From Desmodus rotundus (taxonomy: Eukaryota; Chordata; Mammalia; Chiroptera; Phyllostomidae): 64,000 nucleotides of DNA. Position numbers and translations under genes: made by a program. The stretch's first letter is position 1, and each line of letters begins with the position of its first letter. The notes under the pieces are model-generated. The model searched no databases. It was not told the origin of the DNA and saw only the letters and a program-made list of their open reading frames with translations. The stretch spans positions 620,001 through 684,000 of the forward strand of contig NW_026527313.1 of NCBI RefSeq assembly GCF_022682495.2, written 5' to 3'. Positions 21,358-33,978 of this stretch are shown one piece after another.

Positions 21358-22327
21358 CAGGCGTCCTGCGGGGGTCAGGGGACGGCGTGGGCACTCCCCG
21401 GGCGAGAGAGGGCGCCTGGGACCCGAGAGAGCACCCGGGAAAATGCCCAGCCCTGGCCCCCGGGGCTCCAGTGGCCTCCCCAGGCTCCTGCCGTGGGGCC
21501 TGGTCCCGCTCACCTGGGCCCAGGTTCTCTGCAGGTGAATGCCTTTTGCGGACACCAGGGACCACAGGCCGCGGATCCCTTCACGGGCAGGGGGGGTTCG
21601 AGCTCTGTGGGACCCAGGTCGCAGCGCACACAGTCCCTTCTCGCAAAGTTCAGCCCAGACTTTAGAGAGTAGAAGCGTCTCGGTCCAAGTTTTCCGCCTC
21701 GGGGCAGGGTGGGGCCGTTTGAGCCAAGAGAGACTCTTAGCCCCCCAGGCAGGTCTCAGGCCCGAGACCCCCAGGGAGACCCGGTCCCTGGGCGTGGGTC
21801 CCGCCCGCCCGGGCCCGCCCCACCTGGCCCGGAACCGTGGCCGGCCCCTCTTCCCGGCCCCAGGTCCCTAGCTCTTCCCTGGCACTCTGCCTCTGGCGGG
21901 GTGGGAGACGGGCTGGCAAGTGTGGTCCACGGGAAAACGCGCGGTCCTCTGGGTGGCAGGGAGGGCCTCCGTTAACTCTGACACCAGCCCAGGGACCCTG
22001 TGGACCTGACCTGATATCTCAAGCGGGGGGCACGTTGCCCGGAGGGATGCTCTTGTGGTGGGGCCTGCCTGCGCCTGCGCGGCCCCGCCTCTTGGCCCGA
22101 AACCACCCAGCCGCGGCTCCGACAAAAGCCATCTCCTGGGGGCCTCCCCCCTGTTCTTCCATCCGTAAAGGGGGACCCCTTTACGGATGGAAGAACAGGG
22201 GGATCTTCGCAGTGGTGGGGACGGGACGGAGGGGTCTGCGGGTTTGCAGCCACGTAGGCCAGTTGCTGGCACCCCGGCCCCATGTGTCCCAGCTCCATGG
22301 ACGAGGTGGGCCGCTTATTGCGGGATG
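21358..22327 (+). repeat. Unit 23, type B2
   Basis: Tags: 'gttctctgcagg', 'gacctgacctg', 'caagcggggggc'. YY1-like core lost (22317-22323). Hairpin 22147-22202, perfect. Its first half matches unit 54. Confidence 0.93.
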
Positions 22328-23299
22328 CAGGCGTCCTGCGGGGGTCAGGGGACGGCGTGGGCACTCCCCGGGCGAGAGAGGGCGCCTGGGACCCGAGAGA
22401 GCCCCGGGGAGAGTCCGAGGCCTGGCCGCAGAGGCAGCCATTGCCTCCCCGGGCTCCTACCATGGGGCCTGACCGTTTTCGCCCGAGGCCCAGGTTCACC
22501 GCAGGTGAATGCCTTTTGCGGACGCCAAGGACAGGAGGTCGCCGATTCCCTCACAGAGGTGGGGGTTCGAGCTCTGGGGGACTGAGGTCGCAGCGGTCAC
22601 ACTCCATTTTTGGGTGGTTCCGCAGAGACTGGAGGGTTGAAGCGGCTGGGTCCAAGTCTGCCGCCTTGTGGCAGGGTGGGGGCTTTGCAGGCGAAGCAAG
22701 GCTCTTAGCCTCCCAGGCGGGGCACAGGCCAGACTCCCCAAGGGAGAACCGGTCCTTGGTCGAGGGTCCCGCCCGCCCGCCCGGAACCGCTCCACCTGGC
22801 GCGGAACCGTGGCCGGCCCCTCTTCCAGGCACCAGGTCCCTAGTTCTTTCCTGGCACTCTGCCTCTGCGGGGGTGGGAGAGCTGCTGGGAAGTGTGGTCC
22901 ACGGGAAAACGCGCGGTCCTCTGGGTGGCAGGGAGGGCCTCCGTTAACTCTGACACCAGCCCAGGGACCCTGTGGACCTGGCCTGATATCTCAAGGGGGG
23001 GGCACGTTGCCCGGAGGGATGCTCTTGGGGTGGGGCCTGCCTGCGCCTGCGCGGCCCCGCCTCTTGGCCCGAAACCACCCAGCCGCGGCTCGGACAAAAG
23101 CCATCTCCTGGGGGCCTCCCCCCTGTTCTTCCATCCGTAAAGGGGGACCCCTTTACGGATGGAAGAACAGGGGGATCTTCGCAGTGGTGGGGACGGGACG
23201 GAGGGGTCTGCGGGTTTGCAGCCACGTAGGCCAGTTGCTCGCACCCCGGCCCCATGTGTCCCAGCTCCATGGACGAGGTGGGCCGCTTATGGCGGGATG
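22328..23299 (+). repeat. Unit 24, type A2
   Basis: Tags: 'gaggcagccattg' and private 'gaccgttttcgcc'. Hairpin 23119-23174, perfect. No direct counterpart in copy 2, where one dimer (units 24-25) is missing. Confidence 0.93.
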
Positions 23300-24269
23300 C
23301 AGGCGTCCTGCGGGGGTCAGGGGACGGCGTGGGCACTCCCCGGGCGAGAGAGGGCGCCTGGGACCCGAGAGAGCACCCGGGAAAATGCCCAGCCCTGGCC
23401 CCCGGGGCTCCAGTGGCCTCCCCAGGCTCCTGCCGTGGGGCCTGGTCCCGCTCACCTGGGCCCAGGTTCTCCGCAGGTGAATGCCTTTTGCGGACACCAG
23501 GGACCACAGGCCGCGGATCCCTTCACGGGCAGGGGGGGTTCGAGCTCTGTGGGACCCAGGTCGCAGCGCACACAGTCCCTTCTCGCAAAGTTCAGCCCAG
23601 ACTTTAGAGAGTAGAAGCGTCTCGGTCCAAGTTTTCCGCCTCGGGGCAGGGTGGGGCCGTTTGAGCCAAGAGAGACTCTTAGCCCCCCAGGCAGGTCTCA
23701 GGCCCGAGACCCCCAGGGAGACCCGGTCCCTGGGCGTGGGACCCGCCCGCCCGGGCCCGCCCCACCTGGCCCGGAACCGTGGCCGGCCCCTCTTCCCGGC
23801 CCCAGGTCCCTAGCTCTTCCCTGGCACTCTGCCTCTGGCGGGGTGGGAGACGGGCTGGCAAGTGTGGTCCACGGGAAAACGCGCGGTCCTCTGGGTGGCA
23901 GGGAGGGCCTCCGTTAACTCTGACACCAGCCCAGGGACCCTGTGCACCTGGCCTGATATCTCAAGGGAGGGGCACGTTGCCCGGAGGGATGCTCTTGGGG
24001 TGGGGCCTGCTTGCGCCTGCGCGGCCCCGCCTCTTGGCCCGAAACCACCCAGCCGCGGCTCGGACAAAAGCTATCTCCTGGGGGCCTCCCCCCTGTTCTT
24101 CCATCCGTAAAGGGGGACCCCTTTACGGATGGAAGAACAGGGGGATCTTCGCAGTGGTGGGGACGGGACGGAGGGGTCTGCGGGTTTGCAGCCACGTAGG
24201 CCAGTTGCTGGCACCCCGGCCCCATGTGTCCCAGCTCCATGGACGAGGTGGGCCGCTTATGGCGGGATG
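23300..24269 (+). repeat. Unit 25, type B2
   Basis: Tags: 'gcgtgggacccgcc', 'caagggaggggc', 'aaagctatctcc', 'gttgctggcacc'. Hairpin 24089-24144, perfect. Its second half matches the second half of unit 54. Confidence 0.93.
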
Positions 24270-25241
24270 CAGGCGTCCTGCGGGGGTCAGGGGACGGCGT
24301 GGGCACTCCCCGGGCGAGAGAGGGCGCCTGGGACCCGAGAGAGCCCCGGGGAGAGTCCGAGGCCTGGCCGCAGAGGCTGCCATTGCCTCCCCGGGCTCCT
24401 ACCATGGGGCCTGACCGTGTTCGCCCGAGGCCCAGGTTCACCGCAGGTGAATGCCTTTTGCGGACGCCAAGGACAGGAGGTCGCCGATTCCCTCACAGAG
24501 GTGGGGGTTCGAGCTCTGGGGGACTGAGGTCGCAGCGGTCACACTCCATTTTTGGGTGGTTCCGCAGAGACTGGAGGGTTGAAGCGGCTGGGTCCAAGTC
24601 TGCCGCCTTGTGGCAGGGTGGGGGCTTTGCAGGCGAAGCAAGGCTCTTAGCCTCCCAGGCGGGGCACAGGCCAGACTCCCCAAGGGAGAACCGGTCCTTG
24701 GTCGAGGGTCCCGCCCGCCCGCCCGGAACCGCTCCACCTGGCGCGGAACCGTGGCCGGCCCCTCTTCCAGGCACCAGGTCCCTAGTTCTTTCCTGGCACT
24801 CTGCCTCTGCGGGGGTGGGAGAGCTGCTGGGAAGTGTGGTCCACGGGAAAACGCGCGGTCCTCTGGGTGGCAGGGAGGGCCTCCGTTAACTCTGACACCA
24901 GCCCAGGGACCCTGTGGACCTGGCCTGATATCTCAAGGGGGGGGCACGTTGCCCGGAGGGATGCTCTTGGGGTGGGGCCTGCCTGCGCCTGCGCGGCCCC
25001 GCCTCTTGGCCCGAAACCACCCAGCCGCGGCTCGGACAAAAGCCATCTCCTGGGGGCCTCCCCCCTGTTCTTCCATCCGTAAAGGGGGACCCCTTTACGG
25101 ATGGAAGAACAGGGGGATCTTCGCAGTGGTTGGGACGGGACGGAGGGGTCTGCGGGTTTGCAGCCACGTAGGCCAGTTGCTCGCACCCCGGCCCCATGTG
25201 TCCCAGCTCCATGGACGAGGTGGGCCGCTTATGGCGGGATG
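24270..25241 (+). repeat. Unit 26, type A2
   Basis: Consensus-like except 'gtggttggg'. Hairpin 25061-25116, perfect. Twin of unit 55. Confidence 0.93.
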
Positions 25242-26211
25242 CAGGCATCCTGCGGGGGTCAGGGGACGGCGTGGGCACTCCCCGGGCGAGAGAGGGCGCC
25301 TGGGGCCCGAGAGAGCACCCGGGAAAATGCCCAGCCCTGGCCCCCGGGGCTCCAGTGGCCTCCCCAGGCTCCTGCCGTGGGGCCTGGTCCCGCTCACCTG
25401 GGCCCAGGTTCTCCGCAGGTGAATGCCTTTTGCGGACACCAGGGACCACAGGCCGCGGATCCCTTCACGGGCAGGGGGGGTTCGAGCTCTGTGGGACCCA
25501 GGTCGCAGCGCACACAGTCCCTTCTCGCAAAGTTCAGCCCAGACTTTAGAGAGTAGAAGCGTCTCGGTCCAAGTTTTCCGCCTCGGGGCAGGGTGGGGCC
25601 GTTTGAGCCAAGAGAGACTCTTAGCCCCCCAGGCAGGTCTCAGGCCCGAGACCCCCAGGGAGACCCGGTCCCTGGGCGTGGGTCCCGCCCGCCCGGGCCC
25701 GCCCCACCTGGCCCGGAACCGTGGCCGGCCCCTCTTCCCGGCCCCAGGTCCCTAGCTCTTCCCTGGCACTCTGCCTCTGGCGGGGTGGGAGACGGGCTGG
25801 CAAGTGTGGTCCACGGGAAAACGCGCGGTCCTCTGTGTGGCAGGGAGGGCCTCCGTTAACTCTGACACCAGCCCAGGGACCCTGTGCACCTGGCCTGATA
25901 TCTCAAGGGGGGGGCACGTTGCCCGGAGGGATGCTCTTGGGGTGGGGCCTGCCTGCGCCTGCGCGGCCCCGCCTCTTGGCCCGAAACCACCCAGCCGCGG
26001 CTCGGACAAAAGCCATCTCCTGGGGGCCTCCCCCCTGTTCTTCCATCCGTAAAGGGGGACCCCTTTACGGATGGAAGAACAGGGGGATCTTCGCAGTGGT
26101 GGGGACGGGACGGAGGGGTCTGCGGGTTTGCAGCCACGTAGGCCAGTTGCTCGCACCCGGGCCCCATGTGTCCCAGCTCCATGGACGAGGTGGGCCGCTT
26201 ATGGCGGGATG
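25242..26211 (+). repeat. Unit 27, type B2
   Basis: Tags: 'gcaggcatcctg', 'cctggggcccgag', 'ctctgtgtggcagg' (alters the CTCF-like core, 25830-25843), 'gcacccgggcccc'. Hairpin 26031-26086, perfect. Related to unit 56. Confidence 0.93.
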
Positions 26212-27183
26212 CAGGCGTCCTTCGGGGGTCAGGGGACGGCGTGGGCACTCCCCGGGCGAGAGAGGGCGCCTGGGACCCGAGAGAGCCCCGGGGAGAGTCC
26301 GAGGCCTGGCCGCAGAGGCTGCCATAGCCTCCCCGGGCTCCTACCATGGGGCCTGACCGTGTTCGCCCGAGGCCCAGGTTCACCGCAGGTGAATGCCTTT
26401 TGCGGACGCCAAGGACAGGAGGTCGCCGATTCCCTCACAGAGGTGGGGGTTCGAGCTCTGGGGGACTGAGGTCGCAGCGGTCACACTCCATTTTTGGGTG
26501 GTTCCGCAGAGACTGGAGGGTTGAAGCGGCTGGGTCCAAGTCTGCCGCCTTGTGGCAGGGTGGGGGCTTTGCAGGCGAAGCAAGGCTCTTAGCCTCCCAG
26601 GCGGGGCACAGGCCAGACTCCCCAAGGGAGAACCGGTCCTTGGTCGAGGGTCCCGCCCGCCCACCCGGAACCGCTCCACCTGGCGCGGAACCGTGGCCGG
26701 CCCCTCTTCCAGGCACCAGGTCCCTAGTTCTTTCCTGGCACTCTGCCTCTGCGGGGGTGGGAGAGCTGCTGGGAAGTGTGGTCCACGGGAAAACGCGCGG
26801 TCCTCTGGGTGGCAGGGAGGGCCTCCGTTAACTCTGACACCAGCCCAGGGACCCTGTGGACCTGGCCTGATATCTCAAGGGGGGGGCACGTTGCCCGGAG
26901 GGATGCTCTTGGGGTGGGGCCTGCCTGCGCCTGCGCGGCCCCGCCTCTTGGCCCGAAACCACCCAGCCGCGGCTCGGACAAAAGCCATCTCCTGGGGGCC
27001 TCCCCCCTGTTCTTCCATCCGTAAAGGGGGACCCCTTTACGGATGGAAGAACAGGGGGATCTTCGCAGTGGTGGGGACGGGACGGAGGGGTCTGCGGGTT
27101 TGCAGACACGTAGGCCAGTTGCTCGCACCCCGGCCCCATGTGTCCCAGCTCCATGGACGAGGTGGGCCGCTTATGGCGGGATG
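26212..27183 (+). repeat. Unit 28, type A2
   Basis: Tags: 'gcgtccttcggg', 'gccatagcctcc', 'cgcccacccgg', 'gcagacacg'. The first two recur in units 61 and 65. The last tag belongs to the early-block lineage (unit 2 end), so the array switches back to early-type sequence within this unit. Hairpin 27003-27058, perfect. Confidence 0.93.
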
Positions 27184-28152
27184 CAGGCGTCCTGCGGGGG
27201 TCAGGGGACGGCGTGGGCACTCCCCGGGCGAGAGAGGGCGCCTGGGACCCGAGAGAGCACCCGGGAAAATGCCCAGCCCTGGCCCCCGGGGCTCCAGTGG
27301 CCTCCCCAGGCTCCTGCCGTGGGGCCTGGTCCCGCTCACCTGGGCCCAGGTTCTCCGCAGGTGAATGCCTTTTGCGGACACCAGGGACCACAGGCCGCGG
27401 ATCCCTTCACGGGCAGGGGGGGTTCGAGCTCTGTGGGACCCAGGTCGCAGCGCACACAGTCCCTTCTCGCAAAGTTCGCCCAGACTTTAGAGAGTAGAAG
27501 CGTCTCGGTCCAAGTTTGCCGCCTCGGGGCAGGGTGGGGCCGTTTGAGCCAAGAGAGACTCTTAACCCCCAGGCAGGTCTCAGGCCCGAGACCCCCAGGG
27601 AGACCCGGTCCCTGGGCGTGGGTCCGGCCCGCCCGGGCCCGCCCCATCCTGGCCCGGAACCGTGGCCGGCCCCTCTTCCCGGCCCCAGGTCCCTAGCTCT
27701 TCCCTGGCACTCTGCCTCTGGCGGGGTGGGAGACGGGCTGGCAAGTGTGGTCCACGGGAAAACGCGCGGTCCTCTGGGTGGCAGGGAGGGCCTCCGTTAA
27801 CTCTGACACCAGCCCAGGGACCCTGTGCACCTGGCCTGATATCTCAAGGGGGGGGCACGTTGCCCGGAGGGATGCTCTTGGGGTGGGGCCTGCTTGCGCC
27901 TGCGCGGCCCCGCCTCTTGGCCCGAAACCACCCAGCCGCGGCTCGGACAAAAGCCATCTCCTGGGGGCCTCCCCCCTGTTCTTCCATCCGTAAAGGGGGA
28001 CCCCTTTACGGATGGAAGAACAGGGGGATCTTCGCAGTGGTGGGGACGGGACGGAGGGGTCTGCGGGTTTGCAGCCACGTAGGCCAGTTGCTCGCACCCC
28101 GGCCCCATGTGTCCCAGCTCCATGGACGAGGTGGGCCGCTTATGGCGGGATG
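27184..28152 (+). repeat. Unit 29, type B1
   Basis: 969 bp; matches unit 3 (offset 25,239) including 'cttaacccccagg' but has the full 'gacaccagccc'. Interrupts the B2 dimer run. Hairpin 27972-28027, perfect. Confidence 0.93.
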
Positions 28153-29124
28153 CAGGCGTCCTGCGGGGGTCAGGGGACGGCGTGGGCACTCCCCGGGCGA
28201 GAGAGGGCGCCTGGGACCCGAGAGAGCCCCGGGGAGAGTCCGAGGCCTGGTCGCAGAGGCTGCCATTGCCTCCCCGGGCTCCTACCATGGGGCCTGACCG
28301 TGTTCGCCCGAGGCCCAGGTTCACCGCAGGTGAATGACTTTTGCGGACGCCAAGGACAGGAGGTCGCCGATTCCCTCACAGAGGTGGGGGTTCGAGCTCT
28401 GGGGGACTGAGGTCGCAGCGGTCACACTCCATTTTTGGGTGGTTCCGCAGAGACTGGAGGGTTGAAGCGGCTGGGTCCAAGTCTGCCGCCTTGTGGCAGG
28501 GTGGGGGCTTTGCAGGCGAAGCAAGGCTCTTAGCCTCCCAGGCCGGGCACAGGCCAGACTCCCCAAGGGAGAACCGGTCCTTGGTCGAGGGTCCCGCCCG
28601 CCCGCCCGGAACCGCTCCACCTGGCGCGGAACCGTGGCCGGCCCCTCTTCCAGGCACCAGGTCCCTAGTTCTTTCCTGGCACTCTGCCTCTGCGGGGGTG
28701 GGAGAGCTGCTGGGAAGTGTGGTCCACGGGAAAAAGCGCTGTCCTGTGGGTGGCAGGGAGGGCCTCCGTTAACTCTGACACCAGCCCAGGGACCCTGTGG
28801 ACCTGGCCTGATATCTCAAGAGGGGTGCACGTTGCCCGGAGGGATGCTCTTGGGGTGGGGCCTGCTTGCGCCTGCGCGGCCCCGCCTCTTGGCCCGAAAC
28901 CACCCAGCCGCGGCTCGGACAAAAGCCATCTCCTGGGGGCCTCCCCCCTGTTCTTCCATCCGTAAAGGGGGACCCCTTTACGGATGGAAGAACAGGGGGA
29001 TCTTCGCAGTGATGGGGACGGGACGGAGGGGTCTGCGGGTTTGCAGACACGTAGGCCAGTTGCTCGCACCCCGGCCCCATGTGTCCCAGCTCCATGGACG
29101 AGGTGGGCCGCTTATGGCGGGATG
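28153..29124 (+). repeat. Unit 30, type A1, end of copy 1
   Basis: Tags: 'gcctggtcgcagag', 'gtgaatgacttttgc', 'aagaggggtgcacg', 'cagtgatgggg', 'gcagacacg'. Followed by two further A units, giving the only AAA run. Hairpin 28944-28999, perfect. Confidence 0.93.
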
Positions 29125-30096
29125 CAGGCGTCCTGCGGGGGTCAGGGGACGGCGTGGGCACTCCCCGGGCGAGAGAGGGCGCCTGGGACCCGAGAGAGCC
29201 CCGGGGAGAGTCCGAGGCCTGGCCGCAGAGGCTGCCATTGCCTCCCCGGGCTCCTACCATGGGGCCTGACCGTGTTCGCCCGAGGCCCAGGTTCACCGCA
29301 GGTGAATGCCTTTTGCGGACGCCAAGGACAGGAGGTCGCCGATTCCCTCACAGAGGTGGGGGTTCGAGCTCTGGGGGACTGAGGTCGCAGCGGTCACACT
29401 CCATTTTTGGGTGGTTCCGCAGAGACTGGAGGGTTGAAGCGGCTGGGTCCAAGTCTGCCGCCTTGTGGCAGGGTGGGGGCTTTGCAGGCGAAGCAAGGCT
29501 CTTAGCCTCCCAGGCCGGGCACAGGCCAGACTCCCCAAGGGAGAACCGGTCCTTGGTCGAGAGTCCCGCCCGCCCGCCCGGAACCGCTCCACCTGGCGCG
29601 AAACCGTGGCCGGCCCCTCTTCCAGGCACCAGGTCCCTAGTTCTTTCCTGGCACTCTGCCTCTGCGGGGGTGGGAGAGCTGCTGGGAAGTGTGGTCCACG
29701 GGAAAACCCGTGGTCCTCTGGGTGGCAGGGAGGGCCTCCGTTAACTCTGACACCAGCCCAGGGACCCTGTGGACCTGGCCTGATATCTCAAGGGGGGGGT
29801 ACGTTGCCCGGAGTGATGCTCTTGGGGTGGGGCCTATTTGGGCCTGCGTGGCCCAGCCTCTTGGCCCGAAACCTCCCAGCCGCGGCTCGGACAAAAGCCA
29901 TCTCCTGGGGGCCTCCCCCCTGTTCTTCCATCCGTAAAGGGGGACCCCTTTACGGATGGAAGAACAGGGGGATCTTCGCAGTGGTGGGGACGGGACGGAG
30001 GGGTCTGCTGGTTTGCAGCCACGTAGGCCAGTTGCTCGCACCCCGGCCCCATGTGTCCCAGCTCCATGGACGAGGTGGGCCGCTTATGGCGGGATG
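29125..30096 (+). repeat. Unit 31, type A0, start of copy 2
   Basis: Same sequence as unit 1 wherever compared, including loss of the GC box and weakened NRF1-like motif (29839-29860). Hairpin 29916-29971, perfect. Confidence 0.93.
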
Positions 30097-31068
30097 CAGG
30101 CGTCCTGCGGGGGTCAGGGGACGCCGTGGGCACTCCCCGGACGAGCGAGGGCGCCTGGGACCCGAGAGAGCCCCGGGGAGAGTCCGAGGCCTGGCCGCAG
30201 AGGCTGCCATTGCATCCCTGGGCTCCTACCATGGGGCCTGACAGTGTTCGACCGAGGCCCAGGTTCACCGCAGGTGAATGCCTTTTGCGGACGCCAAGGA
30301 CAGGAGGTCGCCGATTCCCTCACAGAGGTGGGGGTTCGAGATCTGGGGGACTGAGGTCGCAGCGGTCACACTCCATTTTTGGGTGGTTCCGCAGAGACTG
30401 GAGGGTTGAAGCGGCTGGGTCCAAGTCTGCCGCCTTGTTGCAGGGTGGGGGCTTTGCAGGCGAAGCAAGGCTCTTAGCCTCCCAGGCCGGGCACAGGCCA
30501 GACTCCCCAAGGGAGAACCGGTCCTTGGTCGAGGGTCCCGCCCGCCCGCCCGGAACCGCTCCACCTGGCGCGGAACCGTGGCCGGCCCCTCTTCCAGGCA
30601 CCAGGTCCCTAGTTCTTTCCTGGCACTCTGCCTCTGCGGGGGTGGGAGAGCTGCTGGGAAGTGTGGTCCACGGGAAAAAGCGCTGTCCTGTGGGTGGCAG
30701 GGAGGGCCTCCGTTAACTCTGACACCAGCCCAGGGACCCTGTGGACCTGGCCTGATATCTCAAGAGGGGGGCACGTTGCCCGGAGGGATGCTCTTGGGGT
30801 GGGGCCTGCTTGCTCCTGCGCGGCCCCGCCTCTTGGCCCGAAACCACCCAGCCGCGGCTCGGACAAAAGCCATCTCCTGGGGGCCTCCCCCCTGTTCTTC
30901 CATCCGTAAAGGGGGACCCCTTTACGGATGGAAGAACAGGGGGATCTTCGCAGTGGTGGGGACGGGACGGAGGGGTCTGCGGGTTTGCAGACACGTAGGC
31001 CAGTTGCTCGCACCCCGGCCCCATGTGTCCCAGCTCCATGGACGAGGTGGGCCGCTTATGGCGGGATG
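30097..31068 (+). repeat. Unit 32, type A1
   Basis: Carries every private tag of unit 2; I saw no difference from it. Hairpin 30888-30943, perfect. Confidence 0.93.
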
Positions 31069-32036
31069 CAGGCGTCCTGCGGGGGTCAGGGGACGGCGTG
31101 GGCACTCCCCGGGCGAGAGAGGGCGCCTGGGACCCGAGAGAGCACCCGGGAAAATGCCCAGCCCTGGCCCCCGTGGCTCCAGTGGCCTCCCCAGGCTCCT
31201 GCCGTGGGGCCTGGTCCCGCTCACCTGGGCCCAGGTTCTCCGCAGGTGAATGCCTTTTGCGGACACCAGGGACCACAGGCCGCGGATCCCTTCACGGGCA
31301 GGGGGGGTTCGAGCTCTGTGGGACCCAGGTCGCAGCGCACACAGTCCCTTCTCGCAAAGTTCGCCCAGACTTTAGAGAGTAGAAGCGTCTCGGTCCAAGT
31401 TTGCCGCCTCGGGGCAGGGTGGGGCCGTTTGAGCCAAGAGAGACTCTTAACCCCCAGGCAGGTCTCAGGCCCGAGACCCCCAGGGAGACCCGGTCCCTGG
31501 GCGTGGGTCCGGCCCGCCCGGGCCCGCCCCATCCTGGCCCGGAACCGTGGCCGGCCCCTCTTCCCGGCCCCAGGTCCCTAGCTCTTCCCTGGCACTCTGC
31601 CTCTGGCGGGGTGGGAGACGGGCTGGCAAGTGTGGTCCACGGGAAAACGCGCGGTCCTCTGGGTGGCAGGGAGGGCCTCCGTTAACTCTGACTCAGCCCA
31701 GGGACCCTGTGCACCTGGCCTGATATCTCAAGGGGGGGGCACGTTGCCCGGAGGGATGCTCTTGGGGTGGGGCCTGCTTGCGCCTGCGCGGCCCCGCCTC
31801 TTGGCCCGAAACCACCCAGCCGCGGCTCGGACAAAAGCCATCTCCTGGGGGCCTCCCCCCTGTTCTTCCATCCGTAAAGGGGGACCCCTTTACGGATGGA
31901 AGAACAGGGGGATCTTCGCAGTGGTGGGGACGGGACGGAGGGGTCTGCGGGTTTGCAGCCACGTAGGCCAGTTGCTCGCACCCCGGCCCCATGTGTCCCA
32001 GCTCCATGGACGAGGTGGGCCGCTTATGGCGGGATG
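31069..32036 (+). repeat. Unit 33, type B1
   Basis: Twin of unit 3 with the same two deletions; differs by 'ccccgtggctcc' (G to T near 31175). Hairpin 31856-31911, perfect. Confidence 0.93.
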
Positions 32037-33006
32037 CAGGCGTCCTGCGGGGGTCAGGGGACGGCGTGGGCACTCCCCGGGCGAGAGAGGGCGCCTGGGA
32101 CCCGAGAGAGCACCCGGGAAAATGCCCAGCCCTGGCCCCCGGGGCTCCAGTGGCCTCCCCAGGCTCCTGCCGTGGGGCCTGGTCCCGCTCACCTGGGCCC
32201 AGGTTCTCCGCAGGTGAATGCCTTTTGCGGACACCAGGGACCACAGGCCGCGGATCCCTTCACGGGCAGGGGGGGTTCGAGCTCTGTGGGACCCAGGTCG
32301 CAGCGCACACAGTCCCTTCTCGCAAAGTTCGCCCAGACTTTAGAGAGTAGAAGCGTCTCGGTCCAAGTTTGCCGCCTCGGGGCAGGGTGGGGCCGTTTGA
32401 GCCAAGAGAGACTCTTAGCCCCCCAGGCAGGTCTCAGGCCCGAGACCCCCAGGGAGACCCGGTCCCTGGGCGTGGGTCCGGCCCGCCCGGGCCCGCCCCA
32501 TCCTGGCCCGGAACCGTGGCCGGCCCCTCTTCCCGGCCCCAGGTCCCTAGCTCTTCCCTGGCACTCTGCCTTTGGCGGGGTGGGAGACGGGCTGGCAAGT
32601 GTGGTCCACGGGAAAACGCGCGGTCCTCTGGGTGGCAGGGAGGGCCTCCGTTAACTCTGACACCAGCCCAGGGACCCTGTGCACCTGGCCTGATATCTCA
32701 AGGAGGGGGCACGTTGCCCGGAGGGATGCTCTTGGGGTGGGGCCTGCTTGCGCCTGCGCGGCCCCGCCTCTTGGCCCGAAACCACCCAGCCGCGGCTCGG
32801 ACAAAAGCAATCTCCTGGGGGCCTCCCCCCAGTTCTTCCATCCGTAAAGGGGGACCCCTTTACGGATGGAAGAACAGGGGGATCTTCGCAGTGGTGGGGA
32901 CGGGACGGAGGGGTCTGCGGGTTTGCAGCCACGTAGGCCAGTTGCTCGCACCCCGGCCCCATGTGTCCCAGCTCCATGGACGAGGTGGGCCGCTTATGGC
33001 GGGAGG
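32037..33006 (+). repeat. Unit 34, type B1
   Basis: Twin of unit 4, including the A in the left hairpin arm (hairpin 32826-32881, one mismatched pair). Differs by 'ctgcctttggcgg' (C to T near 32572). Confidence 0.93.
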
Positions 33007-33978
33007 CAGGCGTCCTGCGGGGGTCAGGGGACGGCGTGGGCACTCCCCGGGCGAGAGAGGGCGCCTGGGACCCGAGAGAGCCCCGGGGAGAGTCCGAGGC
33101 CTGGCCGCAGAGGCTGCCATTGCCTCCCCGGGCTCCTACCATGGGGCCTGACCGTGTTCGCCCGAGGCCCAGGTTCACCGCAGGTGAATGCCTTTTGCGG
33201 ACGCCAAGGACAGGAGGTCGCCGATTCCCTCACAGAGGTGGGGGTTCGAGCTCTGGGGTACTGAGGTCGCAGCGGTCACACTCCATTTTTGGGTGGTTCC
33301 GCAGAGACTGGAGGGTTGAAGCGGCTGGGTCCAAGTCTGCCGCCTTGTGGCAGGGTGGGGGCTTTGCAGGCGAAGCAAGGCTCTTAGCCTCCCAGGCCGG
33401 GCACAGGCCAGACTCCCCAAGGGAGAACCGGTCCTTGGTCGAGGGTCCCGCCCGCCCGCCCGGAACCGCTCCACCTGGCGCGGTACCGTGGCCGGCCCCT
33501 CTTCCAGGCACCAGGTCCCTAGTTCTTTCCTGGCACTCTGCCTCTGCGGGGGTGGGAGAGCTGCTGGGAAGTGTGGTCCACGGGAAAAAGCGCTGTCCTG
33601 TGGGTGGCAGGGAGGGCCTCCGTTAACTCTGACACCAGCCCAGGGACCCTGTGGACCTGGCCTGATATCTCAAGAGGGGGGCACGTTGCCCGGAGGGATG
33701 CTCTTGGGGTGGGGCCTGCTTGCGCCTGCGCGGCCCCGCCTCTTGGCCCGAAACCACCCAGCCGCGGCTCGGACAAAAGCCATCTCCTGGGGGCCTCCCC
33801 CCTGTTCTTCCATCCGTAAAGGGGGACCCCTTTACGGATGGAAGAACAGGGGGATCTTCGCAGTGGTGGGGACGGGACGGAGGGGTCTGCGGGTTTGCAG
33901 CCACGTAGGCCAGTTGCTCGCACCCCGGCCCCATGTGTCCCAGCTCCATGGACGAGGTGGGCCGCTTATGGCGGGATG
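33007..33978 (+). repeat. Unit 35, type A1
   Basis: Twin of unit 5 but without its extra G (972 bp), so the long fused open frame of unit 5 is absent here. Keeps 'ggtacc'. Hairpin 33798-33853, perfect. Confidence 0.93.

Larger units (their letters stand above)
16502..27183 (+). repeat. Regular A2/B dimer domain of copy 1
   Basis: Units 18 to 28 alternate A2 (972 bp) and B2 (970 bp), giving an almost exact 1,942-bp period. Equivalent positions recur at 16842, 18784, 20726, 22668, 24610 and 26552, all 1,942 bp apart. Compared with the irregular units before 16.5 kb, sequence differences between dimers are few and mostly single substitutions, indicating recent amplification of the dimer as a unit. 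Confidence 0.9.
1..29124 (+). repeat. Higher-order block, copy 1 (30 units)
   Basis: Unit order is AABBAABABABAABAABABABABABABABA. The block is delimited by the return at 29125 of the distinctive A0 unit that also opens the window, giving a 29,124-bp higher-order period. Its first 17 units are irregular; units 18-29 are strict A2/B alternation. The block has internal duplications: units 9 and 14 are nearly identical at 4,853 bp spacing, and units 10-11 resemble 16-17 at 5,824 bp spacing. Confidence 0.85.
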
